Positions 9,210 through 18,665 of a stretch of 64,000 bases of DNA are shown here, in pieces. Position 1 is the stretch's first letter, and each line of letters begins with the position of its first letter. Made by a program: the position numbers and the translations under genes. The notes below the pieces were generated by a model. It made no database searches, was not told where the DNA came from, and saw only the letters and a program-made list of their open reading frames with translations. The stretch lies in the NCBI GenBank assembly GCA_947468275.1, contig CANIKO010000019.1, forward strand, positions 1 to 64,000, given 5' to 3'. The DNA comes from Bacteroidota bacterium (GTDB lineage Bacteria > Bacteroidota > Bacteroidia > NS11-12g > UBA9320).

Positions 9210-10526
9210 ATGACAGTTGAAAAGAATAATCCTAGAGTAATGTTTGGATGGGCTATGTATGATTGGGCCAATTCAGTTTATAATCTTGTCATTACATCAG
9301 CCATATTCCCTATTTTTTATGGAATACAAACGAGTAGTGTCGATAAAATAACTGGGAAACTAATTGATACAGTTACTTTTTTTGGATATCAATTATCAAA
9401 TACTGTACTGTATAATTATGTGTTTTCGTTGGCCTATTTAATAGTCGTTTTTACGGCTCCGTTGCTTAGTGGTGTGGCTGATTACTCCGGCAATAAGAAA
9501 TTCTTTTTAAAACTCTTTTGTTATTTGGGGGCCATAAGTTGTATGTGCCTATACTTTTTTGATAAAAACCAGCTTGAATGGAGTATGCTTCCTGTAATGT
9601 TGGCATGTGTAGGATTTTGGGGAAGCCTGGTTTTTTATAATGCCTACTTACCTGAAATAGCCGATCCTCATCTGCACGATAAATTGAGTGCAAGAGGGTT
9701 TACACTCGGTTACATTGGCAGTACATTGGTTTTAATTCTTTGTCTGTTAGCTTTAAATATGTTTAAACCCGCTTTTAAAGCTCAACATATTTTTGTTATT
9801 GTAGGTTTATGGTGGGTTGGTTTTGCTCAGTTAACTTATAACAGATTGCCCAAAGCATTAACACGTAAATCTGGTGGTAATTCTTTATTCAATGGTTTTA
9901 AGGAATTATTAAAAGTTAATAAGGAAATAAGAAATTTAACAGTACTTAAAAAATTTCTTGCTTCTTACTTTATTTATAATTGTGCCGTTCAAACCGTATT
10001 AATTGTAGCAGTTCCATTTGCCAACAAATTGATTTTTACTGGTGCAAATAAATCTGGATTGATTGTAGCGGTAATAATTATTCAATTATTAGCAGCTGTT
10101 GGTGCTATTTTTATGAGTCGTTTGTCAAAACGAATAGGAAATATAAATGTGATAAAAATTACTGTATTTCTATGGGTAATTGGTTGTATTTGTGGTTATA
10201 TGATTAAGACTGAAGTTGAGTTTTATTTTTTAGCAGCTCTAATCGGATTCTTGATGGGAGGCATACAAAGTATGAGCAGAAGCACTTACTCAAAACTATT
10301 GCCTGAAACCCGCGACCATGCTTCCTATTTCAGCTTTTATGATGTTTCAGAAAAAATAGGTTTGGTAATTGGAGTGTTTTTGTTTGGATTTATTGAAGGT
10401 ATAACTCATGATATGAGACAAAGTATTTTACTATTAGTTGTATTATTTGTCTTTGGATTCTTATTGCTGCTGAGGATTAATAAACATGATTCAGCGACTT
10501 TAATAAGAGAGGAATTAGTGGCTTAG
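9210..10526 (+). CDS. MFS transporter, UMF1 (Atg22-like) family
   Basis: A 438-residue integral membrane protein with about 12 hydrophobic helices. The start MFGWAMYDWANS near residue 11 is the hallmark of the UMF1/Atg22-like branch of the major facilitator superfamily. The long insertion after helix 1 and the SMSRSTYSKLLP loop between helices 10 and 11 also fit. In yeast, Atg22 exports amino acids from the vacuole; the bacterial substrate is unknown. The stop codon overlaps the convergent uvrA stop by four bases, so the two transcripts must overlap at their 3' ends. Confidence 0.88.
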   Translation: MTVEKNNPRVMFGWAMYDWANSVYNLVITSAIFPIFYGIQTSSVDKITGKLIDTVTFFGYQLSNTVLYNYVFSLAYLIVVFTAPLLSGVADYSGNKKFFLKLFCYLGAISCMCLYFFDKNQLEWSMLPVMLACVGFWGSLVFYNAYLPEIADPHLHDKLSARGFTLGYIGSTLVLILCLLALNMFKPAFKAQHIFVIVGLWWVGFAQLTYNRLPKALTRKSGGNSLFNGFKELLKVNKEIRNLTVLKKFLASYFIYNCAVQTVLIVAVPFANKLIFTGANKSGLIVAVIIIQLLAAVGAIFMSRLSKRIGNINVIKITVFLWVIGCICGYMIKTEVEFYFLAALIGFLMGGIQSMSRSTYSKLLPETRDHASYFSFYDVSEKIGLVIGVFLFGFIEGITHDMRQSILLLVVLFVFGFLLLLRINKHDSATLIREELVA

Positions 10527-13339
10527 GAGAGTTTCTCCACCAAATACTTCCCTGTATAACTTTCCTCGCATTTTACCAATCCTTCAGGAGTTCCTTCATA
10601 CAAAAGGTTTCCTCCATGTTGACCGCCATCTGGACCAATATCAATTACCCAATCGGCACATTTTATAACTTCTACATTGTGCTCAATAATAAGAATGGTA
10701 TGGCCTTGAGCTATAAGGGCATTAAAGGAAGCTAACAATTTTTTAATATCATTAAAATGCAGCCCGGTGGTAGGTTCATCAAATATAAACAACACAGGAT
10801 CAGGATTTTTACCCATAGATAGAAACGAGGCTAGTTTTACCCGTTGGGCTTCGCCGCCACTAAGTGTAGCACTGCTTTGGCCAAGAGTTACATAGCCTAA
10901 GCCTACATCAAACAAGGGTTTTAGTTTACTAATGATGTTTGGTCTGCCATCAAAAAAAGAAATTGCTTCTTCCACGGTGAGGCAAAGCACATCGTAAATA
11001 GATTTGGTTTTATAGGTTACTTCCAACACTTCATCTTTAAAGCGATGGCCTTTGCACGATTCACAGGTTAGGTGTAAATCGGCCATAAACTGCATTTCTA
11101 CCAATTCTTCTCCTTCGCCTTTGCATTGTTCACATCGGCCACCTTCCACGTTAAAGGAATAATGCTGCGGCTTAAATCCTTTTTGCTTGCTGTGGGGTTG
11201 GTCGGCATATAAATCACGAATATGGTCCCAAGCTTTTACATAAGTTACTGGATTGCTTCGAGTCGATTTTCCAATAGGATTTTGGTCTATCAGTTCAACT
11301 TGTTTTATTTGTTTAATATCGCCCGAAATACTATCAATATCTCCGGTTCTAATAGTTGTATAATTTCCAATGGCTTTTTGTAAAGCGGGGTATAAGATGC
11401 CTTTTACCAATGAGGTTTTACCACTTCCACTTACGCCTGTAACACAGGTGATGATGTTTAATGGAAACTTAACATCAATATTTTTAAGGTTATTTAATCT
11501 TGCTCCTTTTATCTCAATAAAATTGCTCCACGAACGGCGTTGCAAGGGGACTTCTATTTTAACTTTTCCTGTTAGGTATTGTCCTGTAAGGCTTTCACTT
11601 TCATAGATATCTTTAAAATCGCCTTGGAAAACGACATGACCACCATGAGTTCCGGCCAAAGGACCAATATCAATTAACTGGTCGCTGGCAGCCATCATTT
11701 CTTCATCGTGTTCTACCACAACCACCGAATTGCCCATGTTTCGTAAATTTTGAAGTACACCAATCAGCCGCTCGGTATCGCGGGGATGCAAGCCAATACT
11801 AGGTTCATCTAAAATGTAAGTGCTACCAACTAAACTGCTTCCAAGGGATGTTGCCAAATTGATACGTTGCGATTCGCCGCCGCTTAATGAATTACTCAAT
11901 CGGTTAAGTGATAAATACCCAAGACCAACGTCTTTAAGGTAAAGCAGTCGGTTTTTAATTTCTGTTAAGAGACGAACCGATATTTTTTCGTCGTTGTCTT
12001 CTAATTTTAAGGAATCGAAATAATTATAAGCATTTTCAACCGGCAGTAATAAAATATCACTGATGGAGGCAAATTTATCCCTAAACTTAAACTCAGCACT
12101 TAATTTATTGGTATGCAAAAGTTTGATGTATTCTGCATCTTTGCGCAGCCTCACCCCACGGCATTCAGGGCAAAGAGTTTTACCCCTATATTTGGAAAGC
12201 ATCACTCTGTACTGAATTTTATAGCTTTGTTCTTCAATAAATTTAAAGAATTGGTTAATGCCTAAAATATGGTTTTTGCCTTGCCATAAGAGGTCTTTTT
12301 CTTCCTCGGATAATAAATAATAAGAGCGGTGAATTGGAAAATCAAGCTTGGCAGTGGTGGCAATAAAGGTTGCTTTCCACTCACTCATACCTTCGCTTCG
12401 CCATGGAGCCACAGCTCCTTCAAATACCGACATATTTTTATCAGGAATTACCAAATCCTCGTCAACTCCAATTACAGTTCCAAAACCTTCGCAGCGTTTG
12501 CAAGCCCCGTAAGGATTATTAAAACTCAAAAGATTTACCGAAGGTTTCTCAAATTTTATTCCGTCCTGTTCAAATTTATTGGAGAAATTGTGCCAACTGT
12601 CTTTATCATTTTCCCTCACCAAAATACTGATTTCGCCCATACCTTCATAAAAAGCAGTTTGCACAGAATCGGCCATGCGACTGTCTTGCGAAGTATCTGT
12701 ATTGTCTTTTACAAGTCGGTCAATTATTAAATACGAATTTTTTAAGGTTATTTTTTTCTCTTGTAAAATATCTTCAATTTTTACCAAGCCACCATTGTGC
12801 CAAAGCCGAGTAAACCCGTTGAGCATCAAAACCTTTATTTTCTCTTCGGCTTTTTTATCATCTTGCAGTTTTACACAGATGTAAAGTTGAATACCTTCAG
12901 GTTGTTCCACCAAAAAATTAACAACATCTTTAACTTCAAAACATTTTACTTCCTTGCCACTCACCGGGCTAATTGTGTGGCCTGCACGGGCAAATAAAAG
13001 CTTTAAATATTCATAAATTTCGGTACTGGTGGCCACCGTACTTCGCGGGTTTCGGGTATTTACTTTTTGCTCAATGGCAATGGATGGCGATAGGCCTTTG
13101 ATATAATCCACTTCCGGTTTTTCAAGCTTGCCCAAAAACTGACGAGCATAGGAAGAAAGACTTTCCACATAACGGCGCTGGCCTTCGGCAAAAAGCGTAT
13201 CAAAAACCAATGATGATTTGCCTGAACCTGAAACCCCGGTAACTACAACCAGTTTGTTTCGAGGAATATTAATATCAATATTTTTAAGATTATGAAGCCG
13301 GGCTCCTTTTATTTCTATGAATTTTTCTTTCGGGGTCAC
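10523..13339 (-). CDS. uvrA: Excinuclease ABC subunit A
   Basis: A 938-residue DNA-damage sensor of nucleotide excision repair, cytoplasmic, partner of UvrB. It has two ABC ATPase halves. The first Walker A ([10 protein letters not shown]) spans residues 35-44 and the second ([10 protein letters not shown]) lies near residue 640. Signature motifs LSGGESQR and LSGGEAQR are present. Zinc-binding cysteine pairs CKRC (near 278) and CPEC (near 387) bracket the insertion domain, and CEQC...CESC makes the C-terminal zinc module. Length is typical. The ATG at 13339 lies only eight bases after a TACCTTTG box, so the mRNA is probably almost leaderless. It converges on the MFS gene. Confidence 0.97.
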   Translation of the reverse strand: MTPKEKFIEIKGARLHNLKNIDINIPRNKLVVVTGVSGSGKSSLVFDTLFAEGQRRYVESLSSYARQFLGKLEKPEVDYIKGLSPSIAIEQKVNTRNPRSTVATSTEIYEYLKLLFARAGHTISPVSGKEVKCFEVKDVVNFLVEQPEGIQLYICVKLQDDKKAEEKIKVLMLNGFTRLWHNGGLVKIEDILQEKKITLKNSYLIIDRLVKDNTDTSQDSRMADSVQTAFYEGMGEISILVRENDKDSWHNFSNKFEQDGIKFEKPSVNLLSFNNPYGACKRCEGFGTVIGVDEDLVIPDKNMSVFEGAVAPWRSEGMSEWKATFIATTAKLDFPIHRSYYLLSEEEKDLLWQGKNHILGINQFFKFIEEQSYKIQYRVMLSKYRGKTLCPECRGVRLRKDAEYIKLLHTNKLSAEFKFRDKFASISDILLLPVENAYNYFDSLKLEDNDEKISVRLLTEIKNRLLYLKDVGLGYLSLNRLSNSLSGGESQRINLATSLGSSLVGSTYILDEPSIGLHPRDTERLIGVLQNLRNMGNSVVVVEHDEEMMAASDQLIDIGPLAGTHGGHVVFQGDFKDIYESESLTGQYLTGKVKIEVPLQRRSWSNFIEIKGARLNNLKNIDVKFPLNIITCVTGVSGSGKTSLVKGILYPALQKAIGNYTTIRTGDIDSISGDIKQIKQVELIDQNPIGKSTRSNPVTYVKAWDHIRDLYADQPHSKQKGFKPQHYSFNVEGGRCEQCKGEGEELVEMQFMADLHLTCESCKGHRFKDEVLEVTYKTKSIYDVLCLTVEEAISFFDGRPNIISKLKPLFDVGLGYVTLGQSSATLSGGEAQRVKLASFLSMGKNPDPVLFIFDEPTTGLHFNDIKKLLASFNALIAQGHTILIIEHNVEVIKCADWVIDIGPDGGQHGGNLLYEGTPEGLVKCEESYTGKYLVEKLS

Positions 13340-13346
13340 TAGGATG

Positions 13347-13354
13347 CAAAGGTA
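13347..13354 (-). promoter_or_regulatory. -7 box (TACCTTTG) of uvrA
   Basis: The minus strand reads TACCTTTGCA, a perfect Bacteroidota -7 box, ending eight bases before the uvrA ATG. Transcription would start only a few bases before the start codon. No TTG lies at the standard upstream distance. Confidence 0.5.
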
Positions 13355-13557
13355 ATATATGGTTAATGGTTAATTGTTACTTGTTAATCATTAATTCTTA
13401 ATAAAGGAGTTGAGATTTATTTATGATGCTAAAGGCTATTTGCCTTTTCATTTTTTAAAGTTATCTAAAAGGAACTGCAATGGATGTTTTCAGCTTTATC
13501 CATTGCCGTTGCGCTTTAGACAACGAAATTTTGATAGAGGAAACTTTTTGAATGTTA

Positions 13558-13668
13558 GAGATGCCTCGTTCCTCGGCATGACAAAATAAATTGGCTGCAA
13601 ATTGTCATCCCGACGATAGGAGGGATCTCATTTGAATTAGTAGAGATGCCTCGTTCCTAGGCATGACA
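13558..13668. repeat. Three 26-bp dispersed repeat units in +/-/+ orientation
   Basis: This sits in the 350-base gap between uvrA and the DegP gene. Unit A (13558-13583) reads gagatgcctcgttcctcggc then atgaca. Unit C (13643-13668) is the same but for one base. Unit B (13603-13629) is the inverse type, tgtcat...ggatctc. A pair of related units lies at 62967-63030. Neighbouring units in opposite orientation can fold into hairpins. The rest of the gap (13340-13557) holds AT-rich sequence with TTAAT-type short repeats and no gene I can support. Confidence 0.8.
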
Positions 13669-13689
13669 AAGGAAGGGATAATTAAAAGT

Positions 13690-15117
13690 TTAGTAAAAAT
13701 AAAACTGAGTCACACTTTTTTCACCACCCGGCGAAACCACTTCAATAATCATTCGTCCTTTCGAATTTTCAAGAATGCTTATTATTTCTTCAGCTGTTTT
13801 ATCTTTCTTTTGATTTACCGAAACAATAATATATCCTTCGGTAAAGCCCATTTGAGCTATACGACCCGGACGAACGGCCACAACTTTTATTCCTGTGGTT
13901 ATTTTAAACAGGTCTTTTTCTACTTTGGTTATGGGTTCAAAGTCGGCACCCAAATCTTCCGATTTCAATAATTGGCGTTTATAAACGGAAGTTCCTCCAT
14001 CTTCATTCACCAGTTCAATGGTTCGTTCCAATTGTTTTCCGTCGCGCAATAGCGTGAAAGTAACTTTATCACCCGGCCGGTAATAAGCCATTTGCTCATC
14101 AAAAATTGATTTGTTTTCAATTTCGTGGCCTTCAATTTTTAAAACAATGTCCGAAGCTTCTATATATTTCATAGCATCAGGGCAACTTTCAGAAACTGAA
14201 TTAACATACACACCGGTTTGTTGATCTTTGTATTTATCAGCCAGTTTTCCTTCAATGTCTTCAACACTCAGTCCTGAAAAGGCACGCTGTACGGTTCCAT
14301 ATTCTTTTAAATCTTTAATAATTTTAGCTACAATTTTGGAAGGAATGGCGAAACCATAGCCCACATAAGAACCGGTTTTGGAGGCAATTGCAGTATTTAT
14401 TCCTACAAGGTTTCCATCTAAATCTACCAAGGCTCCACCGCTATTTCCGGGGTTAATGGCGGCATCGGTTTGTATAAATGATTCGATAGGAAACTGGTCA
14501 CTAACGATGCTTATATTTCTTCCTTTGGCACTCACAATTCCTGCGGTTACAGTAGAAGTAAGGTTAAATGGATTACCAACTGCTACCACCCATTCGCCTA
14601 TTTTCAATTGGTCGGAATTGGCAAATTGGATAAAAGGAAGGTTCTCAGCATCAATTTTTAAAAGTGCTAAATCTGAAGAAGGATGTGCTCCAATCAATGT
14701 GGCTTTGTAACTCTTTTTATTTTTATTTAAAACCACTTCAATGGTTTTGGCTCCTTTTATCACGTGATTATTGGTAACAATGTAACCGTCTTTTGAAATG
14801 ATAACACCGCTGCCGGTACTGGCCACTTCACCAATACTGCCAAAAGGGTCGAAATCAAAAAACCAGCCAAAGCCGCTGCTACGTTGAACTTCTGAGGTGG
14901 TTTTAATAAACACCACACAAGGTGTGGCGGTTTCACTCGCCTTTACAAAATCTAAACTTGCACCATTGGCGGCCATATAGTTAACACTATGTGCTACATC
15001 TTTAAAATTACTGGAGGTGGACATTATTGGGCTGTCACCTAACTTTCCAAATATCCAGGCACCACTAATTCCGCTACACACTGAAACCGAAATAATTACT
15101 ATCCACTTTTTTACCAT
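13690..15117 (-). CDS. DegP/HtrA-family periplasmic serine protease
   Basis: Starting at the ATG at 15117 gives 475 residues. An in-frame ATG at 15210 lies upstream of the promoter box and is unlikely. Residues 1-24 form a signal anchor. The trypsin-like domain has the full triad: His118 (VTNNHV), Asp149 (SSDLALL) and Ser226 (NPGNSGGA). Two PDZ-like regions follow (about residues 275-370 and 385-475), the second divergent. It should degrade or refold damaged envelope proteins. Length matches the Do family. The C-terminal PDZ ends in a beta strand with QFYFY. Confidence 0.92.
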   Translation of the reverse strand: MVKKWIVIISVSVCSGISGAWIFGKLGDSPIMSTSSNFKDVAHSVNYMAANGASLDFVKASETATPCVVFIKTTSEVQRSSGFGWFFDFDPFGSIGEVASTGSGVIISKDGYIVTNNHVIKGAKTIEVVLNKNKKSYKATLIGAHPSSDLALLKIDAENLPFIQFANSDQLKIGEWVVAVGNPFNLTSTVTAGIVSAKGRNISIVSDQFPIESFIQTDAAINPGNSGGALVDLDGNLVGINTAIASKTGSYVGYGFAIPSKIVAKIIKDLKEYGTVQRAFSGLSVEDIEGKLADKYKDQQTGVYVNSVSESCPDAMKYIEASDIVLKIEGHEIENKSIFDEQMAYYRPGDKVTFTLLRDGKQLERTIELVNEDGGTSVYKRQLLKSEDLGADFEPITKVEKDLFKITTGIKVVAVRPGRIAQMGFTEGYIIVSVNQKKDKTAEEIISILENSKGRMIIEVVSPGGEKSVTQFYFY

Positions 15118-15143
15118 GATTATTTTTTTTAAAATTTGTTTTG

Positions 15144-15151
15144 CAAAGTTA
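15144..15151 (-). promoter_or_regulatory. -7 box (TAACTTTG) of the DegP gene
   Basis: The minus strand carries TAACTTTGCA, a perfect -7 box 27 bases upstream of the ATG at 15117. It lies inside the longer reading frame from 15210 and so favours the shorter start. Confidence 0.5.
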
Positions 15152-15240
15152 ATTACAATGATTTGGCTAAAAAAAGATGAATTAGCGAGAATCATTAAAA
15201 TCTTCGTCAAAAATTATACCTTCGTTCGCTATAATTAAAT

Positions 15241-15597
15241 ATGAAAAATAGTATTTACAGTTTCTTTATTGGCTTATTGTTCCTTACATCGTGTGGAGGA
15301 AAAACTGAAACTAGCCTAAAAAAAACATCGCCTAATGGTAAAGTTAATATTACTATAGAAGCAAAGCGGGCATCGGCTATTGAATCGTGGAAAGTGGATT
15401 TAAAAGTGAAAGCTTATAGCTTTAAAGAAGGAAAATTATCATTCGAAGTTTATGCCAAAGACCTCACAGATGAAACCGTATCCTTTGATTGGATTGATGA
15501 TTCGCATTGCACCATTATTTTTAAACAGCAGGATAATACCGTGCGAAAGTTTGAATTGATCGCTTCTCAGGAGCAACTGCAATTGGCAGAAATGTAG
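15241..15597 (+). CDS. Small lipoprotein of unknown function
   Basis: A 118-residue protein with a clear lipoprotein signal: hydrophobic core then LTSCGGK, lipid-modified Cys18. The mature part is about 100 residues of alternating polar and beta-prone sequence ending in a strand with CTIIFKQQ. I do not recognise a domain. It ends one base before the RDD-family gene, so the two are almost certainly co-transcribed and may work together in the envelope. A TACCTTCG box (one mismatch to TAnnTTTG) sits 17 bases upstream of the ATG. Confidence 0.75.
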   Translation: MKNSIYSFFIGLLFLTSCGGKTETSLKKTSPNGKVNITIEAKRASAIESWKVDLKVKAYSFKEGKLSFEVYAKDLTDETVSFDWIDDSHCTIIFKQQDNTVRKFELIASQEQLQLAEM

Positions 15598-15598
15598 G

Positions 15599-16330
15599 AT
15601 GGCTTCCATCTCCATTACCACCACCCAAAACGTCACCATCGACCATACTTTGGCTGATTTCAGGCAAAGGCTAGCAGCCTATTTTATCGATATTTTGATT
15701 GTTTTGGCTTGGGTAATTATTCATTCAGTAATTAAGTCGCTACTTTTTAGCAACTCAGGCTTGGGGGATGCTTATTTTTATGTGGTAATTATTTCATTTT
15801 TTTCATTCTACACCTTACTTATGGAATATTTTATGAATGGGCAAACTCCAGGAAAACGAGCCTTGAATATTAGAGTAGTAAAGCTGAATGGGAATGAACC
15901 TGCTTTTATGGATTATTTTATTCGGTGGAGCTTACGGTTTATAGAAATCTATTTATCTAGCGGTGTTTTGGCAACAATTATGATTAATACTACCAATCTT
16001 AACCAACGATTGGCTGATATTATTGCAGGAACTGTAATTGTTAAAATTCAGGGAAATCACTCTGTTACTAGTGACGACTTGTTAAAAATTAGTTCGCAAA
16101 ATAATTATGAGCCGTCTTACCCGGAAGTTACCATTTTTTCGGAAAATGATATGTTGACTATCAAAAAATTGGTGGACCGATATTTGTCGATTGGTAACGA
16201 AGCTCATCGCCTATTGGTAGTGGATGCGGCTAATAATTTATCTAAAAAAATGGGAGTGAATATAAAGGAAAAGAAGCCAGAATTGTTTTTAAAAACAATA
16301 ATCCGAGATTACGTGGTACTAACTCGTTAA
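15599..16330 (+). CDS. RDD-family membrane protein
   Basis: A 243-residue membrane protein. The RDD domain has the FRQRLAAYFIDILIV opening, where the conserved Arg and Asp sit on helix 1, a second helix pair, the GQTPGKRALNIRVV motif, and NQRLADIIAGTVIV at its end. Three to four membrane helices are expected in residues 20-165. A soluble C-terminal tail of about 75 residues follows. RDD proteins have been linked to ion or proton antiport and osmotic balance in a few bacteria, but most are uncharacterised. It forms a pair with the lipoprotein gene one base upstream. Confidence 0.87.
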   Translation: MASISITTTQNVTIDHTLADFRQRLAAYFIDILIVLAWVIIHSVIKSLLFSNSGLGDAYFYVVIISFFSFYTLLMEYFMNGQTPGKRALNIRVVKLNGNEPAFMDYFIRWSLRFIEIYLSSGVLATIMINTTNLNQRLADIIAGTVIVKIQGNHSVTSDDLLKISSQNNYEPSYPEVTIFSENDMLTIKKLVDRYLSIGNEAHRLLVVDAANNLSKKMGVNIKEKKPELFLKTIIRDYVVLTR

Positions 16331-16343
16331 TGAGAATTTTAAA

Positions 16344-16529
16344 TTAAATTTTTGGAATACTCTTTTTGGCAGCATAAATTCCAACTATCAAACCAATGTG
16401 AGAAAGAATTAAAAAAAATAGAGTATTGGTTGGTGATGATAATTTAATGAAAAGCATGTAGCCAATGGCGGAAAACCCTATTAATATTGCAAAAAAAACA
16501 ATTATTATTCTCAATAAAATCAACACCAA
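16344..16529 (-). CDS. Small two-helix membrane protein, non-ATG start
   Basis: An open frame of 61 codons directly after the mscS gene on the same strand. It encodes two hydrophobic segments (about residues 3-28 and 36-54) joined by a short polar loop and ending KKSIPKI. The first possible codons are TTG (16529) and GTG (16526); there is no ATG before residue 25. Gene-like points are its position ten bases after the mscS stop and the hydrophobic helix pattern. I recognise no family. It could be a small channel-associated protein or a chance frame. Confidence 0.45.
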   Translation of the reverse strand: MVLILLRIIIVFFAILIGFSAIGYMLFIKLSSPTNTLFFLILSHIGLIVGIYAAKKSIPKI

Positions 16530-16538
16530 TTTTTAATA

Positions 16539-17357
16539 TTATAAAGTAGCAAAGGCGGTTCTTTGTGCAAATTTAACTCCTTCGCTATCAAACCTTTTTT
16601 TAATAGAATAGTTAAGGTCACAATGCATTTCAAAAGCTTTTTCAGGATCTTCTGAACCTACCATTGTTCGAAGAGTTATGGTTCCGTTTTCAATTTTTGT
16701 TACCCTTACAATTAATTCAGAACTCTCCGGATTTTCGTTTTTTAATTCAAGATACCCTTTGTGATTAAGTATTTCCTCTTTAATGATTTTTGAAGCTTTA
16801 TCTATATCACTGTCTATGTCAATAATAAATTCAATTTTCTCTTTTTTTCGCTCATCATTCAAATGATAGTTTACTATTGTCTCCGAGTTTATTTTTGCAT
16901 TTGGAACAATAATCCGATTGTTTTGAATATCTCGAATTACTGTGTGGCGCAGGGTTATGTCTTCTACAGTTCCTCTATGTAAAAGGCTTAATTCAATATA
17001 ATCTCCTACACGAAATGGTTTGGAAATGACAATGAATATGCCACTGATTATATTAGAAAAGGCTTGTTGCGAAGCCAAAGCTATAATAGCTGCAAAAATA
17101 CCTGCACCTGCAAATAACGTTGCTCCCAATGCTTTTAAACTAGGAATAGAATAAAAAACCAAGGCAAATGCAATGCTGTATATAACGAAAGAAATGGTGT
17201 TTTTTAAAAAAGTATAATTTGTAGGGTCAACTTTTATTTTTGAACTATTAACCTTTGCTGCTCTTTTGATAATCCACCGCAATACTTCGGAAGTAACAAA
17301 AGCACCAATTAAAATAATAATGATGGAAATAACCAATTCAATATTTTTATTTCCCAT
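16539..17357 (-). CDS. Small-conductance mechanosensitive channel, MscS family
   Basis: A 272-residue channel with three N-terminal helices. The third is the pore-lining helix, rich in Gly and Ala (ATLFAGAGIFAAIIALASQQAFSN). The MscS beta domain follows, with FRVGDYIEL, GTVEDITLRHTVI and IIVPNAKI, and then the alpha/beta cytoplasmic vestibule. It opens under membrane tension to release solutes in osmotic downshock. Length is typical for the compact form. It begins five bases after the rfbC stop and is probably on the same message; the small membrane frame at 16344 follows it. Confidence 0.93.
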   Translation of the reverse strand: MGNKNIELVISIIIILIGAFVTSEVLRWIIKRAAKVNSSKIKVDPTNYTFLKNTISFVIYSIAFALVFYSIPSLKALGATLFAGAGIFAAIIALASQQAFSNIISGIFIVISKPFRVGDYIELSLLHRGTVEDITLRHTVIRDIQNNRIIVPNAKINSETIVNYHLNDERKKEKIEFIIDIDSDIDKASKIIKEEILNHKGYLELKNENPESSELIVRVTKIENGTITLRTMVGSEDPEKAFEMHCDLNYSIKKRFDSEGVKFAQRTAFATL

Positions 17358-17362
17358 GGTAT

Positions 17363-17908
17363 TTAATTAAACGGTGAGTTAAAATCTTTAAATTTTGGCA
17401 ACAACAAATCTTTTTCAGAAACTATTGGATTACTTACCTGCCAATTTAATCCAAGTTGCGAATCGTTATAAAGTAAGCCTCCTTCAGAAGTTTTATTGTA
17501 ATAATTAGTGCATTTATATTGAAAAATTGTATTGTTTTCTAATACTGAAAATCCATGAGCAAAGCCCGGTGGAACCCACAATTGCTTGAAATTTGTATCG
17601 GATAATTCAACCGTAATATTTTGACCGTAAGTAGGGGAGGATTTACGGATATCAATAATAATATCAATTACAGTTCCTCTTGAAACTCTCACTAATTTTC
17701 CCTGATCAAACGGAGGAGCCTGAAAATGCAAACCTCTTAAAGTTCCTTTTTGCGAAAGGCTTTGATTATCCTGCACAAATTCAAAGTCAATTCCATTTAG
17801 GGCAAAAAGTTGTTTTGAAAAGCTTTCAAAAAAATGGCCTCGTTCATCGGCAAATACTTTAGGCGTAATTAATAAAGGACCTTTAATATTAAATGTTTCT
17901 ACCTGCAT
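17363..17908 (-). CDS. rfbC: dTDP-4-dehydrorhamnose 3,5-epimerase
   Basis: I use the ATG at 17908 (181 residues, the family length), preceded by aggaag seven bases upstream and by a TAAATTTG box; an ATG at 17938 lies upstream of that box. The cupin enzyme has LRGLHFQ with catalytic His61, FQYKC with Tyr131, GTVIDIIIDIR and WVPPGFAHGF. It epimerises dTDP-4-keto-6-deoxyglucose on the way to dTDP-rhamnose for surface polysaccharide. The other rfb genes are not in this window, so rfbC is separated from its pathway here. It is followed by mscS after five bases. Confidence 0.95.
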   Translation of the reverse strand: MQVETFNIKGPLLITPKVFADERGHFFESFSKQLFALNGIDFEFVQDNQSLSQKGTLRGLHFQAPPFDQGKLVRVSRGTVIDIIIDIRKSSPTYGQNITVELSDTNFKQLWVPPGFAHGFSVLENNTIFQYKCTNYYNKTSEGGLLYNDSQLGLNWQVSNPIVSEKDLLLPKFKDFNSPFN

Positions 17909-17920
17909 TATTTCTTCCTG

Positions 17921-17928
17921 CAAATTTA
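17921..17928 (-). promoter_or_regulatory. -7 box (TAAATTTG) of rfbC
   Basis: The minus strand reads TAAATTTGCAGG, a perfect -7 box 13 bases before the ATG at 17908. It supports the 181-residue start. The aggaag that follows could act as a ribosome binding site, which is unusual for this genome. Confidence 0.5.
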
Positions 17929-17940
17929 ACATAACCAACC

Positions 17941-17961
17941 TACACTATTAAGAATAGTGTA
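17941..17961 (-). terminator. Hairpin after the DUF2490 gene
   Basis: A perfect 9-bp inverted repeat with a 3-base loop (tacactatt aag aatagtgta) lies 21 bases beyond the stop of the DUF2490 gene. It is the likely 3' end of the CotH/VTC operon, just before the rfbC promoter. There is no strong T run on the minus strand, so termination may depend on the hairpin alone. Confidence 0.45.
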
Positions 17962-17981
17962 AAATGAATTTTTAAGAACAT

Positions 17982-18665
17982 TTATAATTCATGTGAAAAT
18001 CCAATACCATAAATAAAATCACGATTGGTAGGATTAGATGCGTTTAACTCTTGCTGGTAAAGAAAATATAGCTCAAGTTGGGTATGCTTGTTTAAATTAT
18101 AATTTAAACCCAAAGCCGTTCTTGATTTACTAAATCCTTTATTTTTTGCTTGATAAAATGGGTAATAAAGTTCATAACCTATATATGGATTTATGAACTT
18201 ATTAAGATCGTATTTGATGCTTACTTTATTTCTTTCATAAAACTTTGGAATTTTGCCATCCACACTGCTGTAAATATCTTTCATTCGCATTTGCACCATA
18301 TTGCGGTATGAAAAATCCCAACGACCAATATTCTTTTTAAGAATCAAAGCCGTATAAAAGCGGTGTTCGTTGGTAAAACTATTATCTGGATTAGGGCGTT
18401 TCAGATAAACGTAATCGGCCATTAGTCGTATGTTTTTATTAAACCGGTAGGTTATTCCAAAGTCTATATTTCCACGGCCATAAGTACTCACATTTTCATT
18501 AATTCGGTTTTGCTGACTGAGTTGTAAATACACATGTTTGTTTATTTTTTTTTCAAGGTTAAAGCTTATCCAAACTGCGGCATCATCAATAAAATCTGCT
18601 TGTGCAAATGATTTTTTGCATGGCAAAATAAAAATAAAGCAAGCTATAAGGATAAATTTTGGCAC
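17982..18665 (-). CDS. DUF2490 outer-membrane beta-barrel protein
   Basis: A 227-residue protein with a signal peptide (residues 1-22, FAQ end) and alternating strands that alternate aromatic and polar residues, the pattern of a small outer-membrane barrel. The features AAVWISFNLEKKI, NRINEN and the regular YRFNKNIRL and YDLNKFINPY strands match DUF2490, whose members have no known function. The start is GTG in a TAGTG overlap with the stop of the DUF4956 gene, so translation is coupled. It is the last gene of the predicted ASST-CotH-VTC operon and may be its outer-membrane component. Confidence 0.8.
   Translation of the reverse strand: MPKFILIACFIFILPCKKSFAQADFIDDAAVWISFNLEKKINKHVYLQLSQQNRINENVSTYGRGNIDFGITYRFNKNIRLMADYVYLKRPNPDNSFTNEHRFYTALILKKNIGRWDFSYRNMVQMRMKDIYSSVDGKIPKFYERNKVSIKYDLNKFINPYIGYELYYPFYQAKNKGFSKSRTALGLNYNLNKHTQLELYFLYQQELNASNPTNRDFIYGIGFSHEL

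Noticed and set aside
12329-12730. 133-codon frame antisense to uvrA
   Set aside because: uvrA motifs are continuous on the other strand across this stretch.
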